The position numbers and the translations under genes were made by a program. 64,000 nucleotides of DNA from Aggregatilineales bacterium (lineage in GTDB: Bacteria; Chloroflexota; Anaerolineae; Aggregatilineales; Phototrophicaceae), in the NCBI GenBank assembly GCA_030834905.1, contig JAUQWZ010000028.1, positions 1 to 64,000 of the forward strand. Direction: 5' to 3'. Under the pieces are notes generated by a model. It saw nothing but the letters and a program-made list of their open reading frames with translations. It ran no database searches and had not been told where the DNA came from. Of the stretch, positions 43,813-52,545 are shown piece after piece. Every line of letters starts with the position of its first letter. Positions within the stretch are counted from its first letter, which is position 1.

Positions 43813-44232
43813 TTATCTCTGTGGCGGATGCCAGCCCGCTTGCACCCAGCGCCGCCGTGAATTCACCACAGCATCGCGGTTCATTCGAAGACGGGTAATT
43901 GTTGCTCTGCCAACTGCTGTCAGGCCAGTAACCTGTAAACCATCGTCACTCCACCGGAAATGGTCGTGCCAATCCTGAACACGGGGATTGAACAGCGGAG
44001 ATTCTTGTTCCGTTTCGGGGTCGATACCGCTCTGGAAATCCAGCTTGAAGCCGTTACAACCCACACACGCCAGACACAGGTTGTCGAGAGTTGTTTCTCC
44101 GCCAGCAGATTCTGGCACAATGTGGTCGATTTCCATTGCTACGACGATCACCTGCTGAGTCTGGCAGTATTCGCAGCGACCACGCGCCCGATCAGTGACC
44201 TCCTGGCGCAAATCCTCAGAAATGTAGGCCAT
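43813..44232 (-). CDS. HNH endonuclease
   Basis: A 139-aa protein with a complete HNH/zinc site: RCEYCQTQQ, MEIDHIVPESAGGETTLDNL, ACVGCNGFK. The C-terminal ~60 residues (SPLFNPRVQDWHDHFRW) are a conserved tail of this subfamily, often seen in stand-alone HNH proteins next to a small RHH-like protein. Its ATG overlaps the stop of that gene by 1 bp (TAATG), as found here. Confidence 0.88.
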   Translation of the reverse strand: MAYISEDLRQEVTDRARGRCEYCQTQQVIVVAMEIDHIVPESAGGETTLDNLCLACVGCNGFKLDFQSGIDPETEQESPLFNPRVQDWHDHFRWSDDGLQVTGLTAVGRATITRLRMNRDAVVNSRRRWVQAGWHPPQR

Positions 44233-44636
44233 TATGCCCCGAGCTTGAGCTGCTTCTCGACATTGTGCCCGCGCTGTTTCAGCAGTAGCAGCGCCTCGGA
44301 ACGCAGCAGCATCTGGTGATCGACCAGATCAATCAGGCGTTCCATTTCAGCTTTTTCATCCTCAGTGATCTGCCCCTGCTTGCCCAGGGTGATCAGCTCA
44401 CGCAGGCGGGTATCCTGCGGCCAGGCCAGCCGTTGATGCACTATCGCCCATAACTGCTCATCGGTGTAGTTCTTGAGTTCATCAGAGGAAATTCCGGTAT
44501 CGGGCAACGCCCCAAAGAGCAGGGTTAATCCATCCGACAACACAGATTCAACCGAGCGATTGCTGGCTTTGGCGATCTGCCGGGCACGCTCGTAAACTTC
44601 AGGGGGGATTTGCAGTTCAACTGTTGATTGGTTCAT
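44232..44636 (-). CDS. Ribbon-helix-helix-like partner of the HNH protein
   Basis: A 134-aa protein. The N-terminus (STVELQIPPEVYERARQIA, then NRSVESVLSDGL) looks like an RHH DNA-binding domain. The remainder is charged helices (ITEDEKAEMERLIDLVDHQM). It is translationally coupled to the HNH gene and could be its regulator or inhibitor. The pairing is what I recognise, not a proven function. Confidence 0.7.
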   Translation of the reverse strand: MNQSTVELQIPPEVYERARQIAKASNRSVESVLSDGLTLLFGALPDTGISSDELKNYTDEQLWAIVHQRLAWPQDTRLRELITLGKQGQITEDEKAEMERLIDLVDHQMLLRSEALLLLKQRGHNVEKQLKLGA

Positions 44637-44685
44637 ACATCACATCTTTCAACCATTTCCCCTATTGTACTCTGACTTTGAATGG

Positions 44686-45153
44686 TCAGTTGTGGGCAGA
44701 ATGGTCAGTTTTTTCGATGCACAATTGGATTTCGCCACCGATGCCAATCTCATCACAGAAAGACTCTGGCCCTGGCTTGTCAGGGAATCGGATCAAATGC
44801 GTCTCACACTTGCAATCCGATGCACCGAAGCGCGGAGCGGACATAACAGCGCCGGGCATCGAGCGCAGAGCATCCGTCCATTGATGCTCGTGGCGTGTCT
44901 CGCTGGTGATATACCAGACTTCAAGGATGGTTGCCCCCTGCCGCAGATAATCAATGTGCCAGTGGGGTTTCTTCGCTGGTGCGAGATGATGCTTCAGTCG
45001 GCCCCGTAGCCCGCCGCTACCGAACGCGCTCCCGACATAGGCGTAATATCCGGCAGGGAAGTCGAATACGCCGAGCTTGCCGATGGTCAGTTGCGCGGGT
45101 TTGCTCAGGTGCAGAATGAGAATGTATGTGCCTTTGTGGGATGGGAATATCAC
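44686..45153 (-). CDS. DUF123 / GIY-YIG-like nuclease family protein
   Basis: A 155-aa member of the DUF123 family, a GIY-YIG-like fold. It has GTYILILHLSKPAQLTIG, LGVFDFPAGYYAYVGSAFGS, GGLRGRLKHHL and HWHIDYLRQGATILEVWY, and a C-terminal Cys-rich end (GASDCKCETHLIRF). Biological role is unknown; nuclease activity is inferred from the fold. It lies 9 bp downstream of the Cys-rich gene in the RlaP-like operon. Confidence 0.85.
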   Translation of the reverse strand: MIFPSHKGTYILILHLSKPAQLTIGKLGVFDFPAGYYAYVGSAFGSGGLRGRLKHHLAPAKKPHWHIDYLRQGATILEVWYITSETRHEHQWTDALRSMPGAVMSAPRFGASDCKCETHLIRFPDKPGPESFCDEIGIGGEIQLCIEKTDHSAHN

Positions 45154-45162
45154 TTGTTTGAT

Positions 45163-45603
45163 CTACGAACTCCCACCAAATTCACGTTCTAGCGCAGCTA
45201 TGATGAGCCTGTACATCTCATATTCGCTTTCATCTGGATTTGTCGCCACGGCACGTTGTTTGACCTTATGGTAAAGGTGTTCAGGCAGTTCATAGTGGGT
45301 GAACACCCATTGCAGGTCAGGGTATCTGGCAAAATCTACAAAGCTGTGCGATCCCCAACCTTCGTGCACGTAACGGGGACAGGTGAAATGCTCAAACACC
45401 GTTTCCAGATGATGACGCGATTCAGGATGACAGCACAACCCCCAATCGGAATTAAACTTCGCAAAGAACGAGCAACCGCCGCATTGTCGGCCTTCCTCAT
45501 ACAAATCGGTGTAAGTCTGGGGTTCATGGGGCCAATGTTCACGATACATCTTCTCGCTTTCCGGGTTGGAGAAACGGTCAGTCACGATACGATTGTTGTT
45601 CAT
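45163..45603 (-). CDS. Cysteine-rich hypothetical protein of the nucleotidyltransferase operon
   Basis: A 146-aa protein with a probable metal site: CGGCSFFAKFNSDWGLCCHP and then HFTCPRY (C-x2-C...CC...C). It also has aromatic and acidic segments (YPDLQWVFTHYELPEHLYHK) and no recognised family. Its ATG overlaps the nucleotidyltransferase stop by 4 bp, so it is likely made with it. Iron-sulfur or zinc binding is possible. Confidence 0.75.
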   Translation of the reverse strand: MNNNRIVTDRFSNPESEKMYREHWPHEPQTYTDLYEEGRQCGGCSFFAKFNSDWGLCCHPESRHHLETVFEHFTCPRYVHEGWGSHSFVDFARYPDLQWVFTHYELPEHLYHKVKQRAVATNPDESEYEMYRLIIAALEREFGGSS

Positions 45604-46349
45604 CGTGCTATACCTCGAATACTCGGTAACAGGTCATTCAATGCAGGCTTGCACGCCTCGGACTCCGGCAGATAGCTTTCATCTCGCACCGATTCCAGTC
45701 GAGTGACTAGCCGCGTATATTCGCGTTCATGGAAATCCACATCGGCATCATCCAGCGCCCCATGTTCAGTACCGGAGATTTTGCGCTCGACCAGTTCAGG
45801 GATATAGGACAATCTGAATCGTTCATTCAGCATGACCAGATTTGCCTCGACTTCCCCAGTTTGCATCAGGTGGATGCCTGTCAGCAGCACGCGGTAGACG
45901 TAAAGCAAGGGCTTCACCCTGCGCGAATTGTCCTTGTGGAACAGTCCCCACAGTGTCCGCGCAAAGCCGAGATAATGATGCGCGTGATGCTTCGTGATAC
46001 AGTTCGGCGCGATGGCTTTCAACTCGTCATGTTTCGGCGTGGTGTGGACGATGAGTGGCGAGAGTAACTGCTCCAGCACATAACCGTTACGCTTGAGCAT
46101 CAGCTCGAAGAACTTGGCAACATCATGCGTCACCAGGTCAAGTTCGATGCCGTCTACATGGTCGGATACCTCTATCGTCTCCTGCGGCTCATACAGTCCG
46201 GCGATTTCACGCAATGGCAGAATATGCACCCCACGCAGATCATAATCCGAATCCGGCGACGGGAAGCCATACAGATGCGCTCCACTGATCGTCGCAAACA
46301 GCAGGGAATAGGGTTGTTGGTCAACGATAGATTTGAGCTTTTCCATCAT
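45600..46349 (-). CDS. RlaP-like nucleotidyltransferase B
   Basis: A 249-aa DNA-polymerase-beta superfamily nucleotidyltransferase of the RlaP/YcgL type. The active site SGAHLYGFPSPDSDYDLRGV carries the G-S/H...DxD pattern, and a further acidic segment VDGIELDLVTHDV holds the third Asp. A helical domain follows (LLYVYRVLLTGIHLMQTGEV). The family has been linked computationally to RNA repair. It overlaps nucleotidyltransferase A by 4 bp; the two share the fold but little sequence. Confidence 0.85.
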   Translation of the reverse strand: MMEKLKSIVDQQPYSLLFATISGAHLYGFPSPDSDYDLRGVHILPLREIAGLYEPQETIEVSDHVDGIELDLVTHDVAKFFELMLKRNGYVLEQLLSPLIVHTTPKHDELKAIAPNCITKHHAHHYLGFARTLWGLFHKDNSRRVKPLLYVYRVLLTGIHLMQTGEVEANLVMLNERFRLSYIPELVERKISGTEHGALDDADVDFHEREYTRLVTRLESVRDESYLPESEACKPALNDLLPSIRGIAR

Positions 46350-47254
46350 AACGCGCTTCGCCTCGCTCGCACCAGATAGGAATTCGCCGTTTCATAATCG
46401 GGGCGTTCCGGTAATTTTGTCGTCTGGAACGCCGCGTCAAATTCCTTATGAAGCGCCAACCGCCAGGCGTTCACCTCGTCCCAACCTACTTCACCGCGCC
46501 GGATCGCCAACAAGCGCTCGCGGTGATCTTCCACCCGCACCGGAATAAATCCCTCGTTCAACGCGGTGATCCCGGCCAGCAATAGGCGGATGAGGTGCAT
46601 GGCATGTTTCCAGCGGATTTCGCCGTAGTTCTCGATGTCCTTCTGCAATTTGCGGAACTGTGACATCACATAGCCGTTGTAGGTCTGGTAAATCAGCTTC
46701 GACATGAAGCTATGCCGCATGTCGAGCAGTTCCTGTGCAATCGGCGCGACATCCTGCACTAGTGGCGTGTACAGGCATTCCAGAATATTCGGGTTGGCTT
46801 TCAGCGCCAGCACGATGAATTTCTGCATCTCCCAGTAGGCTTCTTCGCCGCGCTCCAACTGCTCCGGGATGCCGAACAGCGACCAGTGCAGATCGGCAGG
46901 TGGCAGATAGATTCCGCGTAAGTCGATGTCGGATTCGTCTTGGTCGAGTCCATAGGCACGCGACCCGACCACACAGCGATAGACGACATGCGCGTACAAA
47001 TCGACGCCGGCCAGACGCTCATCCGGCGTTGTCGGGCGCTGGTGATGACTGCGGACGCTGAACTGCTCACGCTTGAGCGATTGCTCCGTGCCGTCTATGA
47101 AGCGCACGCGATAGGCGTGGGTAGCATCCAGCGGTGACTTGACGATGATGCCCACCGCACCGGCGGCAAACGTCACATCACCTGCGCTGTTGGTGATGTC
47201 GATGTGACTGACGACCTGCGTCCCCGCAGGCAGGATGAAGGGTAGGTTGGACAT
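46346..47254 (-). CDS. RlaP-like nucleotidyltransferase A with N-terminal beta domain
   Basis: A 302-aa protein. Residues 1-70 form a small beta-rich domain (GTQVVSHIDITNSAGDVTFA, GIIVKSP, YRVRFIDG) resembling KOW/SH3-like barrels. The rest is a second RlaP-type nucleotidyltransferase: VVGSRAYGLDQDESDIDLRG is the catalytic motif and NPNILECLYTPLV the conserved helix. First gene of the operon. Two different nucleotidyltransferases of one family in a row suggest either two substrates or a heterodimer. Confidence 0.85.
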   Translation of the reverse strand: MSNLPFILPAGTQVVSHIDITNSAGDVTFAAGAVGIIVKSPLDATHAYRVRFIDGTEQSLKREQFSVRSHHQRPTTPDERLAGVDLYAHVVYRCVVGSRAYGLDQDESDIDLRGIYLPPADLHWSLFGIPEQLERGEEAYWEMQKFIVLALKANPNILECLYTPLVQDVAPIAQELLDMRHSFMSKLIYQTYNGYVMSQFRKLQKDIENYGEIRWKHAMHLIRLLLAGITALNEGFIPVRVEDHRERLLAIRRGEVGWDEVNAWRLALHKEFDAAFQTTKLPERPDYETANSYLVRARRSAL

Positions 47255-47373
47255 TATTTCGGCTTTACTCTCAACATTTGACCCATTGTGGACTATAATG
47301 AACCCGAAAGCAAGTATAAGGATGGAGGTGTGAGATCGACGACTCGAACTGGCTCGATGAAAATGATGAAGGT

Positions 47374-47751
47374 TTGCAGGCGTTTCGCACTTACATGCAA
47401 GATCGTGATGATGGTTTCCAGCGCCTTCTCAAGGCGATTAGCGCCGAGTTCAACTGTGAGCTTAGAATGACATGCGAGGCCTGTCCGGTGCAGGTGGAAG
47501 GCACAATTGACGGCTATGGACTATATTTCCGGTCGCGGTGGGATTCCTGGCGGTTGGCAATTGCGGAGACAATCGATCAGGCGATTACTGCTGGGCGATC
47601 TGCCGATGCCATCTTCTATCATGAGTCCCGTGCAGGGATGGCTGCCTTTGATGCAAGCTGGCTGGAGCCAGAACAACTTGATGTTGCGATGCGTGCTTGT
47701 CTGACCGCTTACCGCAGTGGGGCGAAAAACGGCGGGTATATCGAGGTCTAG
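47374..47751 (+). CDS. Hypothetical protein with unclear start
   Basis: A 125-aa frame with coding-like composition (FRTYMQDRDDGFQRLLKAIS, CELRMTCEACPVQVEGTIDG, SWRLAIAETIDQ). No family is recognised. The frame stays open upstream to a stop near 47311 and encodes plausible residues there (CEIDDSNWLDENDEG), behind a good GGAGG at 47326. No ATG, GTG or TTG is suitably spaced from it. TTG 47374 and ATG 47395 are the only standard starts. A lost base near the true start is possible. Confidence 0.55.
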   Translation: MQAFRTYMQDRDDGFQRLLKAISAEFNCELRMTCEACPVQVEGTIDGYGLYFRSRWDSWRLAIAETIDQAITAGRSADAIFYHESRAGMAAFDASWLEPEQLDVAMRACLTAYRSGAKNGGYIEV

Positions 47752-47812
47752 ATGTATAGCATCCGCATAGTACACCGGGTTAAACTAAGCCATCAGGTTT
47801 TCAGGTAATCTC

Positions 47813-48616
47813 GTGCTCAGTAACGATATTCGCAATGTGATCACGCGCAAGACACTCTTAACGGAACTCGCCCGGCGGGATGTTCGCACTCTGGGGCAAC
47901 TGGCGGCGATGACGGTTGATGAACTGCAATCTATGCCCGGCATTGGCGCGAAAACTGCACCACGCATCCGGGCATCCGCACAAGCGTATCTTACGGATGC
48001 TCCTGTATGGTTTGGCACTGTTCCGCAGTCCATTCGTAAGCTTGGCGCGATATTAGACGTGCGTATTGATCCCGACACACTGCCGCAGATTCCCTGGGGA
48101 TTCTGTCTTTCCAGTCCGGCCCACGAAAAACATTACCTGATTGATGTGCCAGAAATGACACTATCCACACACCTACATCTGCCGGATGGTCGGATGGTTG
48201 GCTTAGTGCCGCGCTTTCACAATGCCTGGATGGACGTGCGTGATTTAGCGTTTGGGAATGGATGGACGGTTTATTATTGGGGTAAGGCTATTCTGAAGCA
48301 TCTGAATGAAACTGCTACGCCTAAAGTACGAAAAGACCTCAAGCTACGCATGGTCGACTTGCATAAGATTTTTGTCGATGCCGTTGCGCTACCGACAAAA
48401 TCAACCGGGTTGGTCGATACGGCAAAATACCTGGGTTACACCGGATGGACGAACGAAGATAAACCCTATATTGCCCACATTGCCTACTTGCATTGGCGAA
48501 GAAACCCGGATCGCCTGGATTCATTACAGGATGCCCTGGATACAATGGCGCACAATACAAATGCAGTCTCTCGCATCTGGTGGTGGATGAGTTCATGGTA
48601 TCGAGCAAGCAATTAA
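47813..48616 (+). CDS. HhH plus RNase H-like (RecB-type) nuclease
   Basis: A 267-aa protein. Residues 1-60 are a helix-hairpin-helix DNA-binding domain (LGQLAAMTVDELQSMPGIGA). The rest resembles the RNase H-like domain of TM0106/RecB-type predicted nucleases: AILDVRIDPDTLPQ, WGFCLSSPAHEKHYLID, and C-terminal helices. The acidic set is only partly evident to me, so activity is uncertain. It converges with, and overlaps by 4 bp, the MazG-like gene. Confidence 0.6.
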   Translation: MLSNDIRNVITRKTLLTELARRDVRTLGQLAAMTVDELQSMPGIGAKTAPRIRASAQAYLTDAPVWFGTVPQSIRKLGAILDVRIDPDTLPQIPWGFCLSSPAHEKHYLIDVPEMTLSTHLHLPDGRMVGLVPRFHNAWMDVRDLAFGNGWTVYYWGKAILKHLNETATPKVRKDLKLRMVDLHKIFVDAVALPTKSTGLVDTAKYLGYTGWTNEDKPYIAHIAYLHWRRNPDRLDSLQDALDTMAHNTNAVSRIWWWMSSWYRASN

Positions 48617-48933
48617 TCTGTCCACAGTAACTTAATCTGCCCCTCGAAGCCGCCACGTTCGTCGCGGCGTTTTTGCTGTAGGGCGAGCATTGTGTCCTTA
48701 TCCAGGTCGAAAGCTAGGAGCAGCGCGTCAATCACTTCACACAAATCGGCGAGTTCCTTCACGATTTCGTCGGGTTCAGCTTCAGCGACTTCCCGCGCTT
48801 CTTCGACCAACTTCACCAACAATGCCCGACAGTATTCGGCATCGTCCATGATTTCGGTAGCATACTCCCGCTTCTCAGCGGCGATGATCTCCGGGACGCG
48901 GTCGCGGACGAGTTTGTTATGGTGCATCTTCAT
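48613..48933 (-). CDS. MazG-like nucleoside triphosphate pyrophosphohydrolase
   Basis: A 106-aa all-alpha NTP pyrophosphatase. It starts HNKLVRDRVPEIIAAEK and has the magnesium motif EEAREVAEAE followed by EIVKELADLCEVIDAL (ExxE...ExxD). It probably hydrolyses non-canonical NTPs. Similar KLVRDKIPE-type small proteins occur on plasmids and phages. Confidence 0.85.
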   Translation of the reverse strand: MKMHHNKLVRDRVPEIIAAEKREYATEIMDDAEYCRALLVKLVEEAREVAEAEPDEIVKELADLCEVIDALLLAFDLDKDTMLALQQKRRDERGGFEGQIKLLWTD

Positions 48934-48944
48934 CGTTTTGACTC

Positions 48945-49592
48945 TCAGAACAAGGGGAGATTACGTGAACTTGATATTGACCGAACCAGAAATCCGGTCT
49001 TTGTCACGAGTTCGGTTGCCAAATAATCAGGATTTAACCGTCCGAAACGTTTCTCTGCATCCTTTATCAGATAATCTCGAAGCCCTTCAGCCATAATGTA
49101 AATAGAATATGTCTTCTCAAGGATTGGTTTGGCAGTATCCCATGTCTCCGGTGATGGCAATCGCTCCCGCTTTACCTAAGAGTTGTATTCAGGATCTGCG
49201 GGTACCAAATTCCAGAGTTTATTGATCGGACGTATTGCTACCGGAATAATGTGATCAAGGTCGTATTCCTCTGGACGTCGAAGCGCTTTGCGGGTCCATG
49301 GGCACTCAAACACCTGCCCTTCCATTATCAGAATATCCATCTGATTTCTCTCCCAACTCAGGGGTCTGCGATTGTCTGGACGCGCTGTAAGGAGTGTGTA
49401 GGTAATCCCTCGTTGACTACTTGACTCCGTTGTATCGACCAGAACGGCGAGCCGCGTGTCAGGTTTGACCTGGATGCCAACCGCATGGTCTTGCTGGATC
49501 GCGGCGAAGCGAATGAACAGGCGCAAGAAGACATACCATTTTAGCAAAAACCGAAGCCCAGCAACCAGAAGCGGCGTGATGAGCGCCGCTTA
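48945..49592 (-). pseudogene. HNH endonuclease gene with in-frame amber stop
   Basis: The frame encodes an HNH nuclease: GQVFECPWTRKALRRPEEYD, LDHIIPVAIRPINKLWNLVP, then ADPEYNS, a TAG at 49178-49176, and in the same frame VKRERLPSPETWDTAKPIL with a helical C-terminal ~70 residues. Homologues read NSHKKRDRLPSPE-like across this point, so the stop splits one gene. Upstream of about 49592 the frame is closed by TAA, and no ATG is present (TTG 49547 possible). Treat as decayed, unless the stop is suppressed. Confidence 0.7.
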
Positions 49593-49735
49593 ACCGTTCT
49601 ACTTGGAAGAACGCTGGATAGACGACCAATGTCAAACCTGTCTGAAGCGCTAAATTCATTGAAGAGATCCGTAGGGCGACAGATCCTACCCAATTGCGCT
49701 GCGGATTTATCAACGTCATCAGCTCCGCACCGTGC

Positions 49736-49960
49736 CTAGACCGGCTGTAGCTCTGGCTGCGTTTGTATTTGCTTCGCTTCTGCACGGTGCAGCAGTTCAG
49801 CGCAGCTTGGACACAGCAGGGACGAACCCGGCTGTGGCGCTCGTTCACTGTGCTCAGCGCATACTCCGATCCCACAATTGTGGCAGATACCAACAGCGGC
49901 TTTCACATGGTAATGGGTTCCACCTGGTCCAGGTGATTTTTCACAGATATAGCCGTTCAT
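49736..49960 (-). CDS. Small zinc-binding protein (DUF2180-like)
   Basis: A 74-aa protein with a treble-clef-like metal site: ICEK, CHNCGIGVCAEHS, LLCPSCAEL. It starts inside the acr3 stop region (4-bp overlap) and closes the arsenic operon. Role unknown; small Cys-rich proteins of this kind could bind metal or sense thiol-reactive metalloid. Confidence 0.75.
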   Translation of the reverse strand: MNGYICEKSPGPGGTHYHVKAAVGICHNCGIGVCAEHSERAPQPGSSLLCPSCAELLHRAEAKQIQTQPELQPV

Positions 49961-51126
49961 AATTGGACTCCTTTTGCATTTGATAGCTCTGGGGCGGGCT
50001 GCGAATCAGCTTGCATTTGGGGCGAACTGGGTGGCTGCCAGAGCGGATCACGTGGATACAGCCTGCGCCCTAACCAGAGCGAGACGTACACTAAACCGAC
50101 CAGCACCGGCACTTCAACCAACGGGCCAACGACCGTCGCCAACGCTTCGCCAGAAGCCAGCCCGAACACGGCAATAGCGACTGCAATGGCTAACTCAAAG
50201 TTGTTGCTGGCGGCAGTAAATGAAATCGTCACGGTTTCGGCATAAGGGAACTTCAGGAAGTAAGACACGCCGAAGGAGATGAAGAACATGATGCCGAAGT
50301 AGAGCAGCAGCGGCAGGGCGATTCGCACCACATCCAGGGGGCGTTCCAGGATCACCTCACCTTTGAGTGAGAACATCATGACAATCGTGAACAGCAGCCC
50401 GATGACGGCTGTCGGGCTGAGGCGCGGCACAAACTTCGTCTCGTACCACTCTTCGCCCTTGATACGTCCTAGAATGAGACGGGTCAGAAACCCGGCTGCC
50501 AGCGGGATGCCGAGGAAGATGAGGACACTCTTGGCAATATCCCACATGGAAACGTTCAGCGCCACACCCTCAGCGCCCAACCAGCCCGGCACGATGGTCA
50601 GGTAGAAGAAGCCGAGCACGGTGTACATCACGATCTGGAACAGCGAATTGATGGCGACCAGCACCGCCGCGTATTCGTTGTCACCGCAGGCCAGCAGGTT
50701 CCAGATCAGCACCATCGCAATGCAGCGCGCCAGCCCAACAATAATCAGCCCTGTCCGGTATTCTGGGTGATCGGGCAGCAGCAGCCAGGCAAGCACGAAC
50801 ATCAAGGCTGGGCCGACAATCCAGTTAAGGAACAAAGACGTGCCGGACATCTTCCAGTTGCCGACAATGGCCGGGATTTTGCCGTAGTTCACCTTTGCCA
50901 GGACGGGATACATCATCCACAGCAGGCCGATAGCGATGGGCAGAGATACTGTATCCAGTTTGACCGAATCTAAGGCAGGTGCGAGGTCGGGGAATGCCTT
51001 CCCCAATATGATACCGCCACCCATAGCAATGAAAATCCACAGCGGCAGGAAGCGGTCAAGCAGGGACAGGCGACCAAAGATGCTGCCGCTTGCCGAAGTT
51101 GGAATGTTTGTGATTTGAGAAGTCAC
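49957..51126 (-). CDS. acr3: Arsenite efflux transporter Acr3
   Basis: A 389-aa membrane protein of the ACR3/BART superfamily with ten predicted helices. It has LSLLDRFLPLWIFIAMGGGI at the N-terminus, VGLARCIAMVLIWNLLACGD (helix 4 with the conserved transport Cys) and FTAASNNFELAIAVAIAVFG near helix 9. It exports arsenite. It lies 20 bp behind arsP, in an operon controlled by ArsR. Confidence 0.93.
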   Translation of the reverse strand: MTSQITNIPTSASGSIFGRLSLLDRFLPLWIFIAMGGGIILGKAFPDLAPALDSVKLDTVSLPIAIGLLWMMYPVLAKVNYGKIPAIVGNWKMSGTSLFLNWIVGPALMFVLAWLLLPDHPEYRTGLIIVGLARCIAMVLIWNLLACGDNEYAAVLVAINSLFQIVMYTVLGFFYLTIVPGWLGAEGVALNVSMWDIAKSVLIFLGIPLAAGFLTRLILGRIKGEEWYETKFVPRLSPTAVIGLLFTIVMMFSLKGEVILERPLDVVRIALPLLLYFGIMFFISFGVSYFLKFPYAETVTISFTAASNNFELAIAVAIAVFGLASGEALATVVGPLVEVPVLVGLVYVSLWLGRRLYPRDPLWQPPSSPQMQADSQPAPELSNAKGVQL

Positions 51127-51146
51127 TGATAAACCTTCCTTGATGG

Positions 51147-52466
51147 TTACGGACTGAACATTGAAAGGAACATACCGAAAAGATAGCCTGCGAGGGTGCT
51201 GAACACCGCCACCAGACTGACATAGGCGACCGTCTTCTGCCGTCCCATGATCTTGCTCGTGACCAGGATACTTTGCAGACTCAATTCGGGATCAGCCAGC
51301 AGGTAGGCCAGCAGCGGTCCCTTGTGCATCCCCATGTCGAGAAACATGCGGGCTATCGGCACTTCGACCAGCGTCGGGAAGTACATGAACACGCCGAACA
51401 ACACCCCAAGCGCGTTCGCCCAGATCGTGTTTTCGCCCGCCAACGCTCGAATCCAGTCCTCCGGCACAATCGAGCGCACCATCCCGGCGACGAAAACTCC
51501 CATGATCAGCAGCGGGAAAATCTGTTTGACGAAACGCCAGGTTTCATACAGCCAATCTGCTAATTCCTCACGGGTCAGGTAATTTCTGGCAACATAGGCG
51601 ATGCTTACCAGTAGAATCGCTTCGAGAACGAAGCGCCCGGTGATGTGGATAATCAGGCTGCCTGTGGCCGTCGTCGGCGCAGCGATGAGCAGCGTCGCCG
51701 CAACTAACCCCAACGAAGTCCATGTCCAGCGGTTGAAGCCGTTGATAACGTTGTTCAGCCCTTTCCAGGCAACCGGCGCGATAATGACTAGCAGGACGAT
51801 CAGCACAGCGCCTTGCAGGGTGAGATGCAGCCCATCCAGTCCGTTCTGCAACCCGGCGGGAAGTTCAAGCGGAAGCGCGATGGAGAACAGTGTGCCGGTT
51901 AACAAATCGATCTGAAGCGTGCCGACAATCAGCACCGCCAGCAGCATGCCAAACAACAACCACAGCACCGGACGCATTCCCACTTCCTGTTGAAACATGT
52001 CGGCTTCGGATGGCACGTTTTCTGGCTGCCTGAACAGCGCCGCCATGATCATGCCAATGGCGATGCCGAACACAATCGCCAGGAGCAGCCGGGCCAGCGC
52101 GATGTCACCGCCAATGGCCGCTCCGGTATAGCTGATCGCCAGGATATTGACCGCCGGACCCACAAACAGGAACGTGATCGCCGGACCAAGCCCAGCACCG
52201 CGCTTCCAGATTCCGGCAAACAATGGCAGAATGGTGCAGGAGCAAACGGCCAACACAAAGCCGCCGACTGCCGAAGCGGGATAACTGATCCATCGCGGCG
52301 TGTTGGGTCCAAGATAACGGGTGATCGTCGCTTTGGGGATAAGTGAGAGATAACCCGCAATGAAAAACGCTGGAACCAGACATAAGAGCACATGCGCTGC
52401 GAGGTAATCCAGCAATCCAAGCCAGCCCGCTTCGAGGAGTTGTAAAATCAACTCACCGATTGACAT
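51147..52466 (-). CDS. arsP: ArsP-like permease (DUF318)
   Basis: A 439-aa permease with about eleven helices. The family hallmark is AVCSCTILPLFAGIWKRGAG, with TFLFVGPAVNILAISYTG after it and FMYFPTLVEVPIARMF in the second half. ArsP proteins export trivalent organoarsenicals; other DUF318 members have unknown cargo. I chose ATG 52466, 7 bp after GGAG; the frame extends to 52508, where it would overlap the terminator-like hairpin. Confidence 0.85.
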   Translation of the reverse strand: MSIGELILQLLEAGWLGLLDYLAAHVLLCLVPAFFIAGYLSLIPKATITRYLGPNTPRWISYPASAVGGFVLAVCSCTILPLFAGIWKRGAGLGPAITFLFVGPAVNILAISYTGAAIGGDIALARLLLAIVFGIAIGMIMAALFRQPENVPSEADMFQQEVGMRPVLWLLFGMLLAVLIVGTLQIDLLTGTLFSIALPLELPAGLQNGLDGLHLTLQGAVLIVLLVIIAPVAWKGLNNVINGFNRWTWTSLGLVAATLLIAAPTTATGSLIIHITGRFVLEAILLVSIAYVARNYLTREELADWLYETWRFVKQIFPLLIMGVFVAGMVRSIVPEDWIRALAGENTIWANALGVLFGVFMYFPTLVEVPIARMFLDMGMHKGPLLAYLLADPELSLQSILVTSKIMGRQKTVAYVSLVAVFSTLAGYLFGMFLSMFSP

Positions 52467-52510
52467 GATGGGTCTCCAATATTCAAGAGTTTGAATGTAA
52501 ATAGACACAG

Positions 52511-52538
52511 AAAAAGCCCTGTCGTCTTAACCAGGGCT
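52511..52538 (-). terminator. Terminator/attenuator between thioredoxin-like gene and arsP
   Basis: Minus-strand stem AGCCCTG/CAGGGCT with a 10-nt loop followed by five T. It lies 8 bp past the thioredoxin-like stop and 45 bp before the arsP start, inside one apparent operon. Partial readthrough would make regulator and redox protein more abundant than the pumps. Confidence 0.75.
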
Positions 52539-52545
52539 GATGGTT

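Noticed and set aside
49459..49893. A 144-codon minus frame covering the region between the HNH pseudogene and the zinc protein
   Set aside because: It overlaps both neighbours in other frames and has no recognisable domain.
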